Shown here: positions 4,723 to 5,981 of the stretch, piece after piece
How the letters are laid out: the number at the start of each line of letters is the position of its first letter
Numbering within the stretch: the first letter of the stretch is position 1
Source: an uncultured Bacteroidales bacterium
Lineage (GTDB): Bacteria > Bacteroidota > Bacteroidia > Bacteroidales > F082
Assembly: GCA_937896505.1 (NCBI GenBank)
Contig: CALBNP010000158.1
Span: 1 to 5,981, forward strand
Length of the DNA stretch: 5,981 bases
Direction: 5' to 3'
Program-made: the position numbers and the translations under genes
The notes under the pieces: generated by a model
Seen by the model: the letters and a program-made list of their open reading frames with translations, nothing else
Told to the model about the DNA's origin: nothing
Database searches by the model: none

Positions 4723-5981
4723 ATGAAACGATATTTCCTGATTTCCTTGATGTTGGCTTTTGGTCTCGCCAGCATTCTCACAGGTTGCAAGAAACCTGAA
4801 ACCGACCCGTTTGTCGAATTTGAATCTAAACTGAAAGAATTGCCCAAAGTAGTTTCCGTCACCAAGGAAGAAACAGCTGATTTCACGGCAAAATACAAAG
4901 TTTTCTTTGAGCAGCCCATCGACCATGACGATGCTTCTGCTGGCACTTACAAACAGTTGGTTTACGTCTTTCTGAATCATCCGGATAGCATAAATGTTTT
5001 GGTTACAGAAGGTTATCATGCTTTTGACGCACAAAGGGTTTCGGAATTAGTGCCAATGTTTCATGGCAACCAGATTGTGGTAGAGCACCGTTATTATGGC
5101 GAGTCGAAAATTGATGACGACACTTACCGTTATATGAATGCCGACAATTCGTGCGACGACTTGCATGAAGTCGTGACTTCGTTGAAGCAGTTGCTTTCGG
5201 GCAAATGGATTTCGACTGGTGCCAGCAAAAGCGGCCTGACTTGCAACATGTACCGTGCCTGGTATCCCAATGATGTTGACGTTACCGTGCCTTACAGTTC
5301 GCCGTTCTGCATCGGGCGCTATGATGACCGCGCAGCCCATGCAATTGCAGAAACTGTTGGAACACCTGAAGATAGGGCAAAAATGACAGCTTTCCTGCGT
5401 GAATTGTTGAATCGCCGTGAAGTGATGGTTCATAAATTCGATTCGGTTGCCGCTCTGCAAAATATCGAATTTCATATCCCTACCGAAAAACTTTGGGACT
5501 TGCATGTCATGGATTACCGTTTCGCATTTTGGTCGTATTCATACGACATCAATGATATTCCAGCACTTGATGCTTCGGATGATGAAATCTTCAACTACAT
5601 TATTGATATAGATGGTCCAGAAGCTTGGGACCAGAATTATGAAGTCTGCCAATACTACATTCAGGCTTATATGGAACTGGGACATTGCCAGTTTTGCACG
5701 TCTGGCCTTGAGGATTTGCTCATCATCGATGATTACATCCTTGACGACTATTTGAAATATGTGTATGTCCCTGAGCTTGTCGGCGACAACTTTTCGACCG
5801 CCATGCACGAAAAGGTGGATGCTTTCCTTAGAAATACCGATGCGAAATATATGTTCTTATATGGCAGTAACGATCCTTGGCTTTATGTCGGCATCGGTGA
5901 AGAATACTTAAATAGCGACAACATTGTGCGCTATGTCTTGCCTGGCGGCGGGCACGGCACCAAGATTGCCAATTTCGATGC
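4723..5981 (+). CDS. Secreted lipoprotein, peptidase S37 (PS-10, tripeptidyl-aminopeptidase-like) family; 3' end cut by the window edge
   Basis: Probable serine exopeptidase (alpha/beta-hydrolase fold) that trims peptides outside the inner membrane. The N-terminus MKRYFLISLMLAFGLASI leads to a lipobox L-T-G-C with lipidated Cys22. Lys23-Lys24 follow directly, not the acidic surface-export signal seen in some Bacteroidota lipoproteins, so a periplasm-facing location is more likely. FFEQPIDHDD (61-70) and VVEHRYYGES (119-128) are hallmarks of the S28/S37 group. The nucleophile motif G-A-S-K-S-G puts Ser168 as catalytic serine, with Asp384 in YGSNDPW and His411 in GGGHGTK completing the triad in the right order. 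The glycine usual two residues after the nucleophile is Ser170 here. 419 residues are in the window; the family is usually somewhat longer, so probably a few dozen are missing. Cysteines at 144, 174, 196, 309, 322 and 325 could form disulfides. S37 assignment is by motif; substrate specificity (N-terminal tripeptides, proline-related) is inferred from family members. Confidence 0.88.
   Translation, partial: MKRYFLISLMLAFGLASILTGCKKPETDPFVEFESKLKELPKVVSVTKEETADFTAKYKVFFEQPIDHDDASAGTYKQLVYVFLNHPDSINVLVTEGYHAFDAQRVSELVPMFHGNQIVVEHRYYGESKIDDDTYRYMNADNSCDDLHEVVTSLKQLLSGKWISTGASKSGLTCNMYRAWYPNDVDVTVPYSSPFCIGRYDDRAAHAIAETVGTPEDRAKMTAFLRELLNRREVMVHKFDSVAALQNIEFHIPTEKLWDLHVMDYRFAFWSYSYDINDIPALDASDDEIFNYIIDIDGPEAWDQNYEVCQYYIQAYMELGHCQFCTSGLEDLLIIDDYILDDYLKYVYVPELVGDNFSTAMHEKVDAFLRNTDAKYMFLYGSNDPWLYVGIGEEYLNSDNIVRYVLPGGGHGTKIANFD

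Noticed and set aside
5047..5505. Minus-strand open frames opposite the S37 peptidase (also 5539-5808)
   Set aside because: The plus strand carries the lipobox, the EHRYYGES block and the full triad in one frame; the opposite frames show no family features.

Overview
The window looks like chromosomal DNA of a Bacteroidota member, probably order Bacteroidales. Four intergenic sites fit the Bacteroidota housekeeping promoter (-7 box TAnnTTTG with a looser TTG-type -33 box). Start codons are preceded by A-rich sequence rather than clear Shine-Dalgarno motifs. The sigma factor/membrane protein pair and the S37-type lipoprotein peptidase resemble families that I know from Bacteroides-like genomes. 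The genus cannot be fixed from this sequence alone.

Layout: (1) 1-1089, minus strand: prfB (peptide chain release factor 2), almost complete. It carries the classical autoregulatory +1 programmed frameshift after codon 21; its last few codons lie off the left edge. (2) 1090-1261: prfB leader with a likely promoter and an A/T-rich direct repeat. (3) 1262-2554, minus strand: an AAA_14/DUF4143-type P-loop ATPase with a C-terminal PD-(D/E)XK-like motif. (4) 2555-2832: divergent intergenic region holding the ATPase promoter, three tandem 33-bp repeats, a palindrome and the sigma-operon promoter. (5) 2833-4599, plus strand: a two-gene operon, an ECF-type sigma factor followed 12 bp later by a five-helix membrane protein whose C-terminal periplasmic part resembles the SecD P1 head. 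(6) 4600-4722: a second copy of the palindrome followed by seven T (a good terminator), then a promoter. (7) 4723-5981, plus strand: a lipoprotein of the peptidase S37 (PS-10) type, running off the right edge but with its Ser/Asp/His triad in view.

How the parts work together: prfB is core translation machinery that regulates itself through its UGA. The sigma factor and membrane protein are probably a sigma/anti-sigma (signal receptor) pair, with the partner bridging cytoplasm and periplasm. The S37 lipoprotein has its own promoter behind a terminator and is probably an independent peptide-scavenging enzyme, although membership of the sigma regulon cannot be excluded. The ATPase is an accessory gene of unknown role. 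I see no CRISPR array, tRNA, rRNA or transposase. The most unusual signals are the SecD-like domain on a sigma-factor partner, the 33-bp tandem repeat whose degenerate copy supplies the ATPase -33 box, and the pair of palindromes bracketing the sigma operon.
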